Assembly: GCF_007751035.1 (NCBI RefSeq)
Contig: NZ_CP036433.1
Span: forward strand, 9,281,001 to 9,345,000
Length of the DNA stretch: 64,000 nucleotides
Reading direction: 5' to 3'
Source of the DNA: Lignipirellula cremea
Lineage (GTDB): Bacteria > Planctomycetota > Planctomycetia > Pirellulales > Pirellulaceae
Position 1 is the stretch's first letter. Every line of letters starts with the position of its first letter. The position numbers were made by a program, and so were the translations under genes. Below the pieces are notes generated by a model. The model ran no database searches. It was given only the letters and a program-made list of their open reading frames with translations, and was not told the origin of the DNA. Shown one piece after another: positions 35,073 to 44,468 of this stretch.

Positions 35073-36482
35073 CTATTCGTAGTCCCACTTCAGAATCCAG
35101 GGGTCTTTCGTTTTGGCCTGGAACGCCTTGATCTTCTTTTTCATGGCGGCGATCTGGTCGGCGTATTGCGGATCCTCGATCAGGTTCTTGGCCTCATCGG
35201 GATCGGCCTGGATGTCGTACAGTTCGAACTTGGGGCGATGGATGTACTGATGCACGGTCCGCGGTCCGTAGTACGTGTCCGGCCCCTGCTTGTAACGATC
35301 CTGCCAGGTCGGGGCGGCCCACAGGTCCGAGGCGAACGGGTACGGCAGCTGGTGCGCCAGGTTCCAGATCAGCTTGAGCTGCCGGTCGCGCACCACCCGC
35401 ATCGGATAGTACATGGTGATCTCATGGAAGGTGTGCGAAGCATAGACTTCGTCCCAGCCCGCCGGCGATTCTTCCTGCAGTGCGGCCAGGAACGAGCGGC
35501 CCTGGCGATCGTGCTTTTTCGGCAAGGCGCCGGCAAAGTCGAGGATGGTCGGCGTCAGGTCGGCCAGGTTGACCAAGGCGTTGCACTGCGTGTCTTGCGC
35601 CTCGCCGTAGGGCTGGCGAACGAGCAGCGGAATCCGCATGCCGCCTTCGTACAGGGTCGTCTTGCCGCCCGGAAAGGCAATGCCGTGGTCGGCCGTGAAC
35701 AGGATCATGGTGTCGTCGTAGTGGCCTGACTCTTTCAGCAAGGCGACCAGCCGGCCCATCCCCTGATCAATGCGGGAAACCGACTGGTAGTACTGGGCCA
35801 GTTCGTGGCGACAGGTCGGCGTATCGGGCAGGAAGGAATGCACGCGGATCTTGTCGGGATCGTACTTGATGGGCGTCACGCCCGGGTAGCCGTTCGGCTT
35901 GTTGCCGAAAGGATTCGGCTTGTACGGATCGCCCGGCACTTCGCCGCCGCTGCGATGCGGGTCCGAGGTGCAAAAGTAGAGAAAGAACGGCCGCTTGTCG
36001 TCGTCGCTGAGGAACTCACGGCAGTTGTTGGCCATTTGCACGGCGTTTCGCGAATCGCCCGGCAAGGTCTTTTCAAAGTGGTACACGGCCTCCGGTCCGA
36101 CATGGTACTTGCCGATCCGGGCCGTCCGGTAACCGGCCGCCGCCATCAGCACGGGCAGTGACTTGATATGGTCATAGGTCCGGAAATGATGATAGCTGTG
36201 CTCATGCCCGAACTGCGCGTTGGCGTGGTTATAAATGCCGGTCAGAATGACCGAACGACTGGCGCTGCAGCTGGCCGTGGTGCAAAAGGCGTGATTAAAC
36301 CGCACGCCGTCGGCGGCCAGCGCATCCAGATGCGGCGTCTGGATCGTGTCGTTGCCGTAACAGCCCATATCGGGGCTCTGGTCGTCGGTCACGAACAACA
36401 CCACGTTCCGTTCAGCCGCCCCCAAAGACGTCCCCCCGACAGCCGCCAGGGCGACCAGCAGGAACCATAGTGGCAACTTCAT
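35073..36482 (-). CDS. Exported sulfatase
   Basis: A roughly 469-residue sulfatase (alkaline-phosphatase superfamily). The signal peptide MKLPLWFLLVALAAVGGTS is followed by VVLFVTDDQSPDMGCYGND, whose paired aspartates bind calcium. The modification site is CTTASCSASRSVILTG: the cysteine of CSASR would become formylglycine, with alanine replacing the usual proline. Later LVALLKESGHYDDTMILFTADHGIAF supplies the second metal site. ATG 36482 has GGAGAG upstream. Substrates are probably sulfated polysaccharides, typical of planctomycetes, but cannot be assigned. Confidence 0.93.
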   Translation of the reverse strand: MKLPLWFLLVALAAVGGTSLGAAERNVVLFVTDDQSPDMGCYGNDTIQTPHLDALAADGVRFNHAFCTTASCSASRSVILTGIYNHANAQFGHEHSYHHFRTYDHIKSLPVLMAAAGYRTARIGKYHVGPEAVYHFEKTLPGDSRNAVQMANNCREFLSDDDKRPFFLYFCTSDPHRSGGEVPGDPYKPNPFGNKPNGYPGVTPIKYDPDKIRVHSFLPDTPTCRHELAQYYQSVSRIDQGMGRLVALLKESGHYDDTMILFTADHGIAFPGGKTTLYEGGMRIPLLVRQPYGEAQDTQCNALVNLADLTPTILDFAGALPKKHDRQGRSFLAALQEESPAGWDEVYASHTFHEITMYYPMRVVRDRQLKLIWNLAHQLPYPFASDLWAAPTWQDRYKQGPDTYYGPRTVHQYIHRPKFELYDIQADPDEAKNLIEDPQYADQIAAMKKKIKAFQAKTKDPWILKWDYE

Positions 36483-36775
36483 ATTTCTCTCCAGTCCAGT
36501 AGGATCCAAGGGCTCGTGTTCAATACCGACCTGGTTTTCAAAACAGACCTTTGCGGCCGGCGCCCGATAGAGTCTACAAGCAACCCGCAGCCGACGCCAG
36601 AAAACGCCTGCCCTTCTTTCCTGTTCTCCCCTGCCCTCCCCCGTTTCCGCGCCCGTTCGCAGCCTGGTGGTTAATCCGGCAGGCGGCTCTTGCTATAAAA
36701 CGGCTATCAGCGAATTCACCCGGCCGCGATCGTCCCGGCTCGGGTCCCAGGCGGCTCCCTCGGCAGAGAAACGAC

Positions 36776-37279
36776 ATGACGGTCCGACAACAGGCCAAGC
36801 GTGTTTTTGATCTATTACAGGCCCAGAACCTCAAAGTGGTGTTCGCCGAGAGCTGCACCGGCGGGCTGGCTTCTGGCGCGTTGACCCAGTTCCCCGGCGC
36901 CTCGCAGCACCATTGCGGCGGCATGGTTGTGTATCGCAACGCCACCAAACAGGAGTACCTGGGCATCCCGTCCGCCGTGCTGGTCGACCCGGGACCGGTC
37001 AGCGCCCTGGTCGCCCAGCGCATGTGCGAAGCGGTGCTGATGGAAACGCCCGAGGCGAATCTCTCCGCCTCCGTGACGGGCCACCTGGGCCCCGACGCCC
37101 CGGCCGAACTCGACGGGCTGGTCTTCCTGGGCGTCGGCCGCCGCACCGAAGACGGCCTGCTCTCCCAGGTCAAAGAACTCCGCCTTGGCGCCGAATTCGA
37201 TCGCTCCCAGCGCCAACAGCAAGTCATCGAAGCCCTGTTCCACTTCCTGGCCGAGCAACTCCAGGAAACGACCGACTAG
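36776..37279 (+). CDS. CinA C-terminal-type nicotinamide-nucleotide amidase
   Basis: A 167-residue stand-alone CinA C-terminal (PncC-like) domain, which deamidates nicotinamide mononucleotide to nicotinate mononucleotide in NAD salvage. Family landmarks are VVFAESCTGGLASGALTQFP, GGMVVYRNATKQEYLGIP and NLSASVTGHLGPDAP. The usual second half of the catalytic GxxGP motif reads GHLGP. The N-terminal molybdopterin-binding-like domain of full CinA is absent. The ATG at 36776 starts at the family boundary; the ORF is open to 36551 without homology. Confidence 0.9.
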   Translation: MTVRQQAKRVFDLLQAQNLKVVFAESCTGGLASGALTQFPGASQHHCGGMVVYRNATKQEYLGIPSAVLVDPGPVSALVAQRMCEAVLMETPEANLSASVTGHLGPDAPAELDGLVFLGVGRRTEDGLLSQVKELRLGAEFDRSQRQQQVIEALFHFLAEQLQETTD

Positions 37280-37536
37280 TGGTGCGTCAAGTTTCAATTT
37301 CAGGTTTGGCCATTTTCGCGCGAGCCGCTGTTCCTTTTCGTTAACCGTGGCTATCGCCAAAACGGCTAATGGGAAGAACCCGAACTCTTTGCCTTGACGC
37401 AGCACTCGTGGGGCGTCAAACCATCAAATCAGGTTTCTCTCAATCAGCCGCCGGGGGCTAGCCCACAGTTTTCTTGGCAGCACAGCAGCACGGCCGAAAT
37501 CGCTCACTCGAAGATGGAAGTTTGACGCAGCACTAG
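37276..37536. mobile_element. MITE-like element with about 20-base terminal inverted repeats
   Basis: The left end CTAGTGGTGCGTCAAGTTTC and the right end, inverted, CTAGTGCTGCGTCAAACTTC, agree at 17 of 20 positions and bound 261 bases. An internal copy at 37394-37419 (TTGACGC...GCGTCAA) is itself an inverted repeat, so this may be two nested or abutting units. No transposase is encoded. The left end contains the cinA stop codon (TAG 37277-37279), so insertion may have set the gene's end. Confidence 0.55.
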
Positions 37537-37684
37537 CGCCCCAGCAAGCAGTGGACCTGCCCAAGAGTCCACTACGGTCGGAGAACGCCGGTGGCGAGCG
37601 GTTCCGGCGAGCGGTAGACTGATCTCTTGATAAACGCCGTGAACGACGCCCTTTTTTCCCTGCCGCGGAGTTTGCCCTCTGGCG
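37280..37684. other. Intergenic region largely filled by the MITE-like element
   Basis: About 405 bases between cinA and the BRCT-MerR-TPR gene. Apart from the repeats described, no coding sequence is supported. The last 150 bases must contain the promoter of the downstream gene. Confidence 0.5.
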
Positions 37685-38857
37685 ATGGCCGTACCGCAAC
37701 TGCAATCCGCTTTCGACGAGCAAGAGGTGGTCGCTACCGGCCGCTTCGCCTCGATGACGCACGGCCAATTGCGGAAGCTGATCCTCGCCCACGGCGGTTG
37801 CTGGGCGCCGCAAGTCACCTTGCGCACCCGCTGGCTCATGGTGGGGCAGGATGGTCCGCCGCTGGATCGGGCCGGGCGCTGGACAAAAAACCTCGAACGG
37901 GCCGCCGCCCTCCGCGATGCGGGACAGCCGCTGGAGATCCTAACGGAACAACGGCTGCTGGATCGCCTGGGCGTGGCCGCCGATTCGCCCGCCCAGCGAC
38001 AGTACAGCATCGTCGAGCTTTGCCAGCTGCTGGGCATCTCCGGCCGGATGCTGCGCAGCTGGTCGGCCGCCGGTCTGATCGATCCGATCGACGACCCGCA
38101 TGGCGTGCCGTATTTTGATTTCTCGCAGGTCGCCGCCGCCCGTAAACTGTGCCAGCTGATGGCGAGCGGCGTGTCGCTGGCTGGCGTCAAAAGGGCGCTG
38201 ACCCAGGTGCGTCAGTGGCTGCCCGATGATCAGTCGTTGCTGAGCTGTCTGGCGACCTGCACCAGCGAGCGCACCCTGCTGCTCCGCGGGGCCGACGGCA
38301 GACTGGCGGAACCTGGCGGGCAGTTGATGTTCGACTTTGAAGAGCCCACAGCGCCGACCGTGGCGATCCCGCCCTCCGCCCAGACCGTCGAAGATCTGTT
38401 TGAAGAGGCGTTCGATCACGAACAGGCCGGACGCTGGATGGCGGCCGCCCGACTCTATCGCCAGGCGATCGCCTGCGAACCCGACGACCCGGTCCTGCAC
38501 TTCAATCTGGGAAACGTCTATGCGGCCCAGCAGCAGACCGAGGCCGCCATCGACTGCTATCAATCGGCCGTCGAACAGGACCCGGCCTATGCCGAAGCCT
38601 GGAACAACCTGGGCAACGCCTGCGCCCGGCAGCAACGACCCGTCGCGGCGATCGCCGCGTTACAACAGGCGATCGCCTGTTCGCACGGCTACCCGGCGGC
38701 GCACTTCAATCTGGCGGAAACCTACGCCGAGCAGGGCCGCATCGACCTCGCCCGACGGCACTGGCGCCAGTGCCTGGAAGAAACGACCGACGAACACCTG
38801 AGCCAGTCCGCGCTGGAGCGATTGAAAACGTCGCTGCGCATGGCGCTGCCGGAGTAG
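37685..38857 (+). CDS. BRCT - MerR-like HTH - TPR protein
   Basis: A 390-residue soluble protein with three recognisable parts. Residues about 15-95 resemble a BRCT domain (VATGRFASMTHGQLRKLILA, HGGCWAPQVTLRTRWLMVG). Residues about 105-165 form a MerR-like winged helix (YSIVELCQLLGISGRMLRSW). Residues about 240-375 hold at least three TPR units (DPVLHFNLGNVYAAQQQTEA, YAEAWNNLGNACARQQRP, YPAAHFNLAETYAEQGRI). It is presumably a regulator or adaptor linking DNA or phospho-peptide binding to protein interaction. No function has been proved for this layout that I know of. Confidence 0.75.
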   Translation: MAVPQLQSAFDEQEVVATGRFASMTHGQLRKLILAHGGCWAPQVTLRTRWLMVGQDGPPLDRAGRWTKNLERAAALRDAGQPLEILTEQRLLDRLGVAADSPAQRQYSIVELCQLLGISGRMLRSWSAAGLIDPIDDPHGVPYFDFSQVAAARKLCQLMASGVSLAGVKRALTQVRQWLPDDQSLLSCLATCTSERTLLLRGADGRLAEPGGQLMFDFEEPTAPTVAIPPSAQTVEDLFEEAFDHEQAGRWMAAARLYRQAIACEPDDPVLHFNLGNVYAAQQQTEAAIDCYQSAVEQDPAYAEAWNNLGNACARQQRPVAAIAALQQAIACSHGYPAAHFNLAETYAEQGRIDLARRHWRQCLEETTDEHLSQSALERLKTSLRMALPE

Positions 38858-39456
38858 CCCTGCGGAAAGACGGGAAAATTTCGCCCGGTGTAACGCCTGC
38901 GGTCCCCGGCGCCATAAAGAACCAGCAACGATCAAAAAAGGACGTCCTGGAGGGAAAGCCCGGATTGAGGCAAAAGCCTGGTGGCTCCAGCGCCGTAAAC
39001 ACATGGCGGGAACCATCGGGGGAAGAGCCTCGTAAAACAGGGAGGCGCACCCCTGGCGGCCGCGTGACGGAGCGGAGATAACCCGCCTGGGGGGTTTGCC
39101 CTGGAAATCCTGGAGCGGTAAACTCAATTCCTTAGCGTCGCCTGCTTTACGCGGTTCCGCGGGGTCGGATTTCCCGATCGCGCAGCCCAGCCATGGGGTA
39201 GTCCGGTCGCTGTTGGAAATCGGTTCGTGGAGGCCTCGGGGCGTTGCAAGTTCGAACTCGGTGTGGTTCCATCAGTGCTGGAAGGAACGGCGGTGATTCC
39301 GCCGCGCTTCTGGCCCGGAAAAGACTTGCCTTTTTGCCCCCTTCATTCTCCGTTACCGACGCGACTTGCCTTCTGCCCGGTTTCGCCACGACGGGGGCGA
39401 TGGCGCCTGCTCCGCGCTCGTTCGTATGGTTGTTTAGTCAAAGGAAAGGAAGAGAA
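38858..39456. other. Intergenic region upstream of the TPR-Exb operon
   Basis: About 600 bases with no supported gene on either strand, although the downstream ORF is open to 39244. A promoter candidate is listed separately. A long 5' leader is likely for the operon mRNA. Confidence 0.5.
39096..39124 (+). promoter_or_regulatory. Candidate sigma-70 promoter for the TPR-ExbB-ExbD operon
   Basis: TTGCCC and TAAACT are separated by exactly 17 bases. If used, transcription would begin about 320 bases before the TPR gene start at 39457. The match is modest (4 of 6 at each hexamer). Confidence 0.3.
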
Positions 39457-42400
39457 ATGCGTCGAAACTCACAGCCCTGGCCGGTCCGAGTCTGGCTTGC
39501 CGTCTGTCTGGCGGGAGGGCTTGCTCTGTCAGCGGCGGAAGCCCAGGAGCCGGGGGCCAAAATCGAACTCGACAAAGAGTCGTCTCCGGCGGCGGCAGCC
39601 GTTTACACCGACGCGGCCAACTTCCAGAACAACGGCGTCTTTGATCTGGCGATCGTCGACTGGGAGAAATTTCTCACCCGCTACCCCAAAGACCCGCTCC
39701 GCCCCAAGGCCGAATATTACCTGGGCGTATGCGCCATGCAGCTCAAGAAGTATGACCGGGCGGAAAAAGCGTTCGCCTCGGTCGTCAAAAACTTCCCCCA
39801 GTTCGACAACCGGGAAGACGCCTGGCTGAACCTGGGCTGGTGCCAGTACCAGCTCGCCCAGACCGCCACCGAAGAACAAGAAAAAGCCTACGAAAAGCCG
39901 GCCGCGACCTTCGCCGCCATGCTGCAGGAGTTCCCCAGCGACAAGGGGAAACGAGCGGACCAGGCGCTCTTTTTCCAGGGCGAAGCCCTGTACCACCAGG
40001 GCGACCGTGAAGGCTCCCTGGCGCCGTATGCCGCCCTGGTCGAAGAACACCCGGATTCCCCGCTGCGCGCCGACGGCCTGTATGCGCTGGGTGTGACGCG
40101 TGAAGAACTGCAGAAATTCGCCGAAGCGGCGCCGGTCTACGATCTCTTCCTGCAAGAGTTCCCGGACCACAGCCTGGCGACAGAAATCGCCATGCGTAAA
40201 GCGGAAACGATCCTGCAGAAGGGGCTGTCCCTGGAAGCTGACGACAAAACCGAAGAGGCCAAAACGGCCTTCAAGGAAGCCTCCCAGGCGTTCGCCGGCG
40301 CCGCCGCAGCGGAGAACTTTGTCTCCGCCGATCACGCGCTGTACCGCCAGGCCTTGTCCGAATCCAAAGCCGGCGATTACGGCGCCTCGGGCGACCTGTA
40401 CGCCGCCATTCCCAAGAAATTCCCGCAGTCGCGGTACGTTGACGAAGCCACGCTGGCCGCCGCCCGCACCTACTATCGAGCGGAGAAATTCCCGGAAGCC
40501 AAACTCTGGTTCCAGAAAATTCTCGACGCCGGCGGACCCGACGCCCCTGAAGCGGCCCACTGGATCTGCCGCATTCTGCTCCGCGACGGCGACCCGGCCG
40601 CCGCTGCCGCCCTGGCCGCCAAAACCGCGTCGACCGCAGGCGACAGCAAGTACCTGGTTTCGCTGCAGATCGACGAAGCCGACGCCCTGGACCGGATCCC
40701 CGAATCCCGCGAGGAAGCGATCGCCAAATACCTGGCCGTCGCCCAGGCTCACCCCGACGACGAGCAGTCGGCCAAAGCCCTCTACAACGCCGCCTTTACC
40801 GCCCTGGAACTGCGTTCGTTTGAACCGGCCCAGCAGCACGTCGATACGTTCCTCAAAGGCTATCCCGACAACTTCTACGAGGCCGACGTCAAGCACATCT
40901 CGGCCGAAGCCCAGCTGGCCCTGGGAAACTACGGCGAATCAGAAAAAGTCTATCGCGAGCTGATCGGCAAGTTCGCCGCCCGGCCCGAGATTGAACAATG
41001 GCGCGTGCGACTGGCCTACTCGTTGTACCTGCAGAAAAAGTACGACGAAGCGATCGAAATGCTCCAGCCGATCCTGGGCGAGCTGAAAAAACCGGGCAGC
41101 CAGGCCGACGCCCAGTTCCTGCTTGGCGCCAGCCAGTTCTACAAAGGCGAAGCGGCCGCCGCCGAAGCCTCGCTTAGCGCCTCCTACGCCACGGCCCAGA
41201 AAGCCCTGGCCCAGGGGGACGACAAGCCGCGGCAGCCAACCGATGAAACCCTGCTGCTCCTCGCCCGGGCCCAGCATCAGCAGAAGAAATACGACGAAGC
41301 GATCGCCACGGCGAAGAAACTCCTGGAGGAGTTCCCCCAAAGCCAGCTCGTCGCGCAAACGCTCTTCCGCTACGGCCAGTTCTGCTACGACAAGGCCGAC
41401 TATCCCACCGCCATCGTCCAGTACCAGGCCTCGGCGACCGCCGATCCGGAATCGGAATTCGCCCCCTACGCCTGGTACGGCAAAGGCTGGGCCGAAATCA
41501 ACGCCAAAGAATTCGCCGCCGGCCAGGAGTCGTTTACCAAGGTCATCACCGACTGGCCCGACCACGCGCTCCAGCCGCAGTCGCTATCCGCCCGCGGCAT
41601 GTGCTACCGCCAGACCGGCAAGTACGAAGAAGCAGTCGCCGACTTCGACAACTTCCTCAAAACCGACGCCAAACCCCGCGACAAGGCAGACGCCCTGTAT
41701 GAAAAAGGACTGGCTCTCGTCGAACTCAAAAAATACGAAGAAGCGGTCAAAGCCTTGAACGAAGTGCTCACCGTCGATCCGGAATATCCGGCGACCGACC
41801 AGGTGCTGTACGAACTGGCCTGGGCGTACAAGTCGCAAGACGACGACGAAGCCAAGGCCCAGGCGCTGAAAACGTTCGCCTCGCTGGCGGAAAAATTCCC
41901 CAAAAGCTCCCGCGCGGCCGAAGCGTTCGTCCATGTGGGTGAGAACCTGTACGCCGAGAAGAAGTATACCGAAGCGGCCGCCGCCTACACCAAGGCCAAA
42001 GCCCTCAGCACGCAGGACGAGCTCAGCGAAAAGATTCTCTATATGCTCGGTTTCGCAAACTACCTGTCGGAAGACTACGAACAGTCCCTGGCCCAGTTTT
42101 CGGAACAGACCACCCGCTTCCCCAAGGGTCCCCAGTACCGACAAGGTCTGTATATGGTGGCCGAGTCGCTCTTCAAACTGAAGAACTACAAAGACGCCCT
42201 GCCCGCCTACAAAGCAGCCCGCACCGCGGCGGAAGGCGCCGAAGGAGTCGATGAACTGGCGCAGGTGTTGATCCTGCTGCACGGCGGTCAAAGCGCGGGC
42301 CAGATCGAAGACTGGAAAACCAGCCTCGAATACCTGACCCCCATTCCGACCGACTTCCCCAAAACGCCTTACCTGGCCGAGGCTAACTTCGCCATCGGCG

Positions 42401-42804
42401 AGGCCCACCTCAAACTGAAAGATCATGAAAAGGCCATCCCCTTCTTCACGCTGGCCGCCGAAGGCTCGCGCGAAGAAGTCGGCGCCCGGGCCCGCTTCAT
42501 GCTGGGTGAAGTCCACTTCCTGGATAAGCGTTACGACGACGCCGAGAAAGAGCTGCTCCGCTGCCTGTTCGGCTACGGCGGCGACGCCGCCGGCGAAAAG
42601 GTGAAGAACTGGCAAGCCAAAAGCGCGTACGAACTGGGACGCGTCAACGAAGTCCAGATCAACACCGCCCAGGGGGCGGAGAAATCCGAAGCAATCCAGG
42701 ACGCGTTGAAGTATTATCAAATACTCGTGGACAAATACCCCACCGACAGCCTGGTCAAAACGGCCGCCGGTCGCATCGCTGAACTGAAAAAGGCGAAGCG
42801 ATAA
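39457..42804 (+). CDS. Large exported TPR protein, first gene of the motor operon
   Basis: A 1,115-residue protein with a signal peptide (about 1-30, cleavage near AEA-QEP) followed by tetratricopeptide repeats along nearly the whole chain: for example FQNNGVFDLAIVDWEKFLTR, QKKYDEAIEMLQPILGEL, GKYEEAVADFDNFLKTDAKP and EKKYTEAAAAYTKAKALS. The units resemble those of periplasmic YbgF/CpoB and BamD. ATG 39457 follows AGGAAGAG. The next three genes encode a TolQ/ExbB motor subunit, its ExbD partner and a giant anchored protein, so a scaffold role in the periplasm for that machine is likely (inference). The ORF is open upstream to 39244. Confidence 0.88.
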   Translation: MRRNSQPWPVRVWLAVCLAGGLALSAAEAQEPGAKIELDKESSPAAAAVYTDAANFQNNGVFDLAIVDWEKFLTRYPKDPLRPKAEYYLGVCAMQLKKYDRAEKAFASVVKNFPQFDNREDAWLNLGWCQYQLAQTATEEQEKAYEKPAATFAAMLQEFPSDKGKRADQALFFQGEALYHQGDREGSLAPYAALVEEHPDSPLRADGLYALGVTREELQKFAEAAPVYDLFLQEFPDHSLATEIAMRKAETILQKGLSLEADDKTEEAKTAFKEASQAFAGAAAAENFVSADHALYRQALSESKAGDYGASGDLYAAIPKKFPQSRYVDEATLAAARTYYRAEKFPEAKLWFQKILDAGGPDAPEAAHWICRILLRDGDPAAAAALAAKTASTAGDSKYLVSLQIDEADALDRIPESREEAIAKYLAVAQAHPDDEQSAKALYNAAFTALELRSFEPAQQHVDTFLKGYPDNFYEADVKHISAEAQLALGNYGESEKVYRELIGKFAARPEIEQWRVRLAYSLYLQKKYDEAIEMLQPILGELKKPGSQADAQFLLGASQFYKGEAAAAEASLSASYATAQKALAQGDDKPRQPTDETLLLLARAQHQQKKYDEAIATAKKLLEEFPQSQLVAQTLFRYGQFCYDKADYPTAIVQYQASATADPESEFAPYAWYGKGWAEINAKEFAAGQESFTKVITDWPDHALQPQSLSARGMCYRQTGKYEEAVADFDNFLKTDAKPRDKADALYEKGLALVELKKYEEAVKALNEVLTVDPEYPATDQVLYELAWAYKSQDDDEAKAQALKTFASLAEKFPKSSRAAEAFVHVGENLYAEKKYTEAAAAYTKAKALSTQDELSEKILYMLGFANYLSEDYEQSLAQFSEQTTRFPKGPQYRQGLYMVAESLFKLKNYKDALPAYKAARTAAEGAEGVDELAQVLILLHGGQSAGQIEDWKTSLEYLTPIPTDFPKTPYLAEANFAIGEAHLKLKDHEKAIPFFTLAAEGSREEVGARARFMLGEVHFLDKRYDDAEKELLRCLFGYGGDAAGEKVKNWQAKSAYELGRVNEVQINTAQGAEKSEAIQDALKYYQILVDKYPTDSLVKTAAGRIAELKKAKR

Positions 42805-42965
42805 TAGTCGCCTGACCGGAAAACAGTGAAGTCCCCTGCGAGAAACCGCTCGTCCCGCCCCCGCCAGATTCCGGCCGGGACGGGCGGCCGCCGTCGCCCC
42901 GACGGCTCTCGAATGAACGCCCAGAGTATCGCCGCAATTTTTGCTCGCGGAGAACGGAAGAAAAC

Positions 42966-43907
42966 ATGAGAGTGCAGCCTTCGCCCGCACGGGCGCTGGT
43001 CGTCGGCCTGTTCGCCATGGCCCTGGTTTACGCCGCCTGGGAAGCAGTCGGGCGAACGCCGTTATCGGCCCAGGAAGCCAGTCCCGGCGGATCGGTCGCG
43101 CCTGCGAGCAACGCCCCGGTCGACCCCGTGCCCGTCGCCCCCGTCGACAATACGCCGACGCCCGAAGACGAAGGCATCAACCTGTTCTATCTGCTGATCG
43201 ACGGCGGCTGGTTCATGGTGCCGATCGGCATGCTGTCGATGGTCGTGGTGGTGATCACCATTGAACGCCTGCTGGCCCTCCGTCGCAGCCGCGTCCTGCC
43301 CGAAGAACTGATCGCCCGGCTGACCGACCTGGGAACGCGCAGCGGCGGGTTCGACCCGCGCCAGGCGTATCGCCTGTGCCAGCAGTTCCCCTCCGCCTCG
43401 GCGACCATCATCAAGTCGATGCTGCTCAAAGTGGGACGCCCGCATTCTGAAGTGGAAGCGGCCGTCGCCGAAACCAGCCAGCGCGAAGCCGATCGCCTTT
43501 ACAGCAACGTCCGCTGGCTGCTGCTGGCCGGCGCCGTGGCCCCGCTGCTCGGTCTGCTGGGAACGGTCTGGGGGATGATTCGGGCGTTCCACGATACGAC
43601 CAAACTGGGCGTCGGCGAAAACAAAGCCGACTTCCTCGCCGAAGGTATTTATATCGCCCTGGTCACCACACTGGGCGGGCTGGTCGTCGGCATCGCCGGC
43701 ACCGTCGCCAGCCACCTGTTTGAAGGCCGCATCCAGTCGCTGTTTCGCGAGATCGACGAGCTGCTGTTCAACCTGCTGCCGCAAGTCGAACGTTACGAAG
43801 GCCGCGTCCGCTTCAGCCGCCAGTCGGCCGAAGGCGACGGGAAAATGCTCCCCTCCGGCGCCGAAGAAGAAGCCGCCCTGCCCGCCCGCTCCCAGGCCCC
43901 CACGTAA
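42966..43907 (+). CDS. MotA/TolQ/ExbB-type proton channel protein
   Basis: A 313-residue inner-membrane protein. The N-terminus has an extra hydrophobic segment (ALVVGLFAMALVYAAW) and an about 45-residue Pro/Ala-rich stretch ending in AQEA, suggesting an exported preface. The ExbB core follows: FMVPIGMLSMVVVVITIERL (helix 1), a cytoplasmic loop, then GAVAPLLGLLGTVWGMIRAF (helix 2) and IALVTTLGGLVVGIAGTVA (helix 3), which line the proton path. It lies 162 bases after the TPR gene and 71 before the ExbD-type gene. With ExbD it would convert proton flow into movement of a partner, here probably the giant protein. Confidence 0.93.
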   Translation: MRVQPSPARALVVGLFAMALVYAAWEAVGRTPLSAQEASPGGSVAPASNAPVDPVPVAPVDNTPTPEDEGINLFYLLIDGGWFMVPIGMLSMVVVVITIERLLALRRSRVLPEELIARLTDLGTRSGGFDPRQAYRLCQQFPSASATIIKSMLLKVGRPHSEVEAAVAETSQREADRLYSNVRWLLLAGAVAPLLGLLGTVWGMIRAFHDTTKLGVGENKADFLAEGIYIALVTTLGGLVVGIAGTVASHLFEGRIQSLFREIDELLFNLLPQVERYEGRVRFSRQSAEGDGKMLPSGAEEEAALPARSQAPT

Positions 43908-43978
43908 GGCCCGTCCCGCACCATTTGGCCGCGCGTTTGTCCTTGATGCTACGCTGATCTCTCCCCGGTAACTTGCCG

Positions 43979-44398
43979 ATGGCTGTTCAAATCAAAAAAG
44001 GGGGCGCGCTGGCCGCGCTCAGTTTGACCTCGCTGATCGATGTGGTCTTCCTGCTGCTGATCTTTTTCCTGGTGGCGACGCGCTTCGCGGAAGAAGATTA
44101 CGAAATGAAAATCAGCGTGCCCAGCGCCAGCGAAGCCCAGCCCATTATCGCCCCGCCTGATGAAGTCTATGTCAACATCAACCAGCAGGGCGAGTACTTC
44201 GTCAAAGGGAAAACGATCGGCATCGATGAGCTCGAAGTCATCCTCAAAGACGCCCTCACCCAGAACCCGGTGAACCAGAAGGTGATCGTCCGCGCGGACA
44301 AAAGAGCCATGGTCGAGCCGGTCGTCGCCGTGATGAACCTCTGCAACCGCGTCGGCATTGTCGAATATACGGTCGCCACTGAAGGTCTCGGCGGATAG
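43979..44398 (+). CDS. ExbD/TolR-type motor subunit
   Basis: A 139-residue protein with one transmembrane helix, SLIDVVFLLLIFFLVATRF, whose early aspartate is the conserved proton-binding residue of ExbD, TolR and MotB. The periplasmic part (about 55-135) includes VYVNINQQGEYFVKGKTIG and VIVRADKRAMVEPVVAVMNL, the standard ExbD/TolR fold. The start is placed at ATG 43979; a TTG two codons upstream (43973) is possible. It is followed 70 bases later by the giant gene. Confidence 0.93.
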   Translation: MAVQIKKGGALAALSLTSLIDVVFLLLIFFLVATRFAEEDYEMKISVPSASEAQPIIAPPDEVYVNINQQGEYFVKGKTIGIDELEVILKDALTQNPVNQKVIVRADKRAMVEPVVAVMNLCNRVGIVEYTVATEGLGG

Positions 44399-44468
44399 CG
44401 TTCCGCGCCCCCGCAACGATGGATTGCCAGTACGCCGCACGGTGCGGCAAACTCCGAAGGAAAGCACC

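Noticed and set aside
8414-37279. A linked NAD system: nadB, TIR domain and CinA amidase in one window
   Set aside because: The genes are 4-27 kb apart on different strands, and nadB and CinA are common housekeeping genes; proximity alone does not support a functional link.
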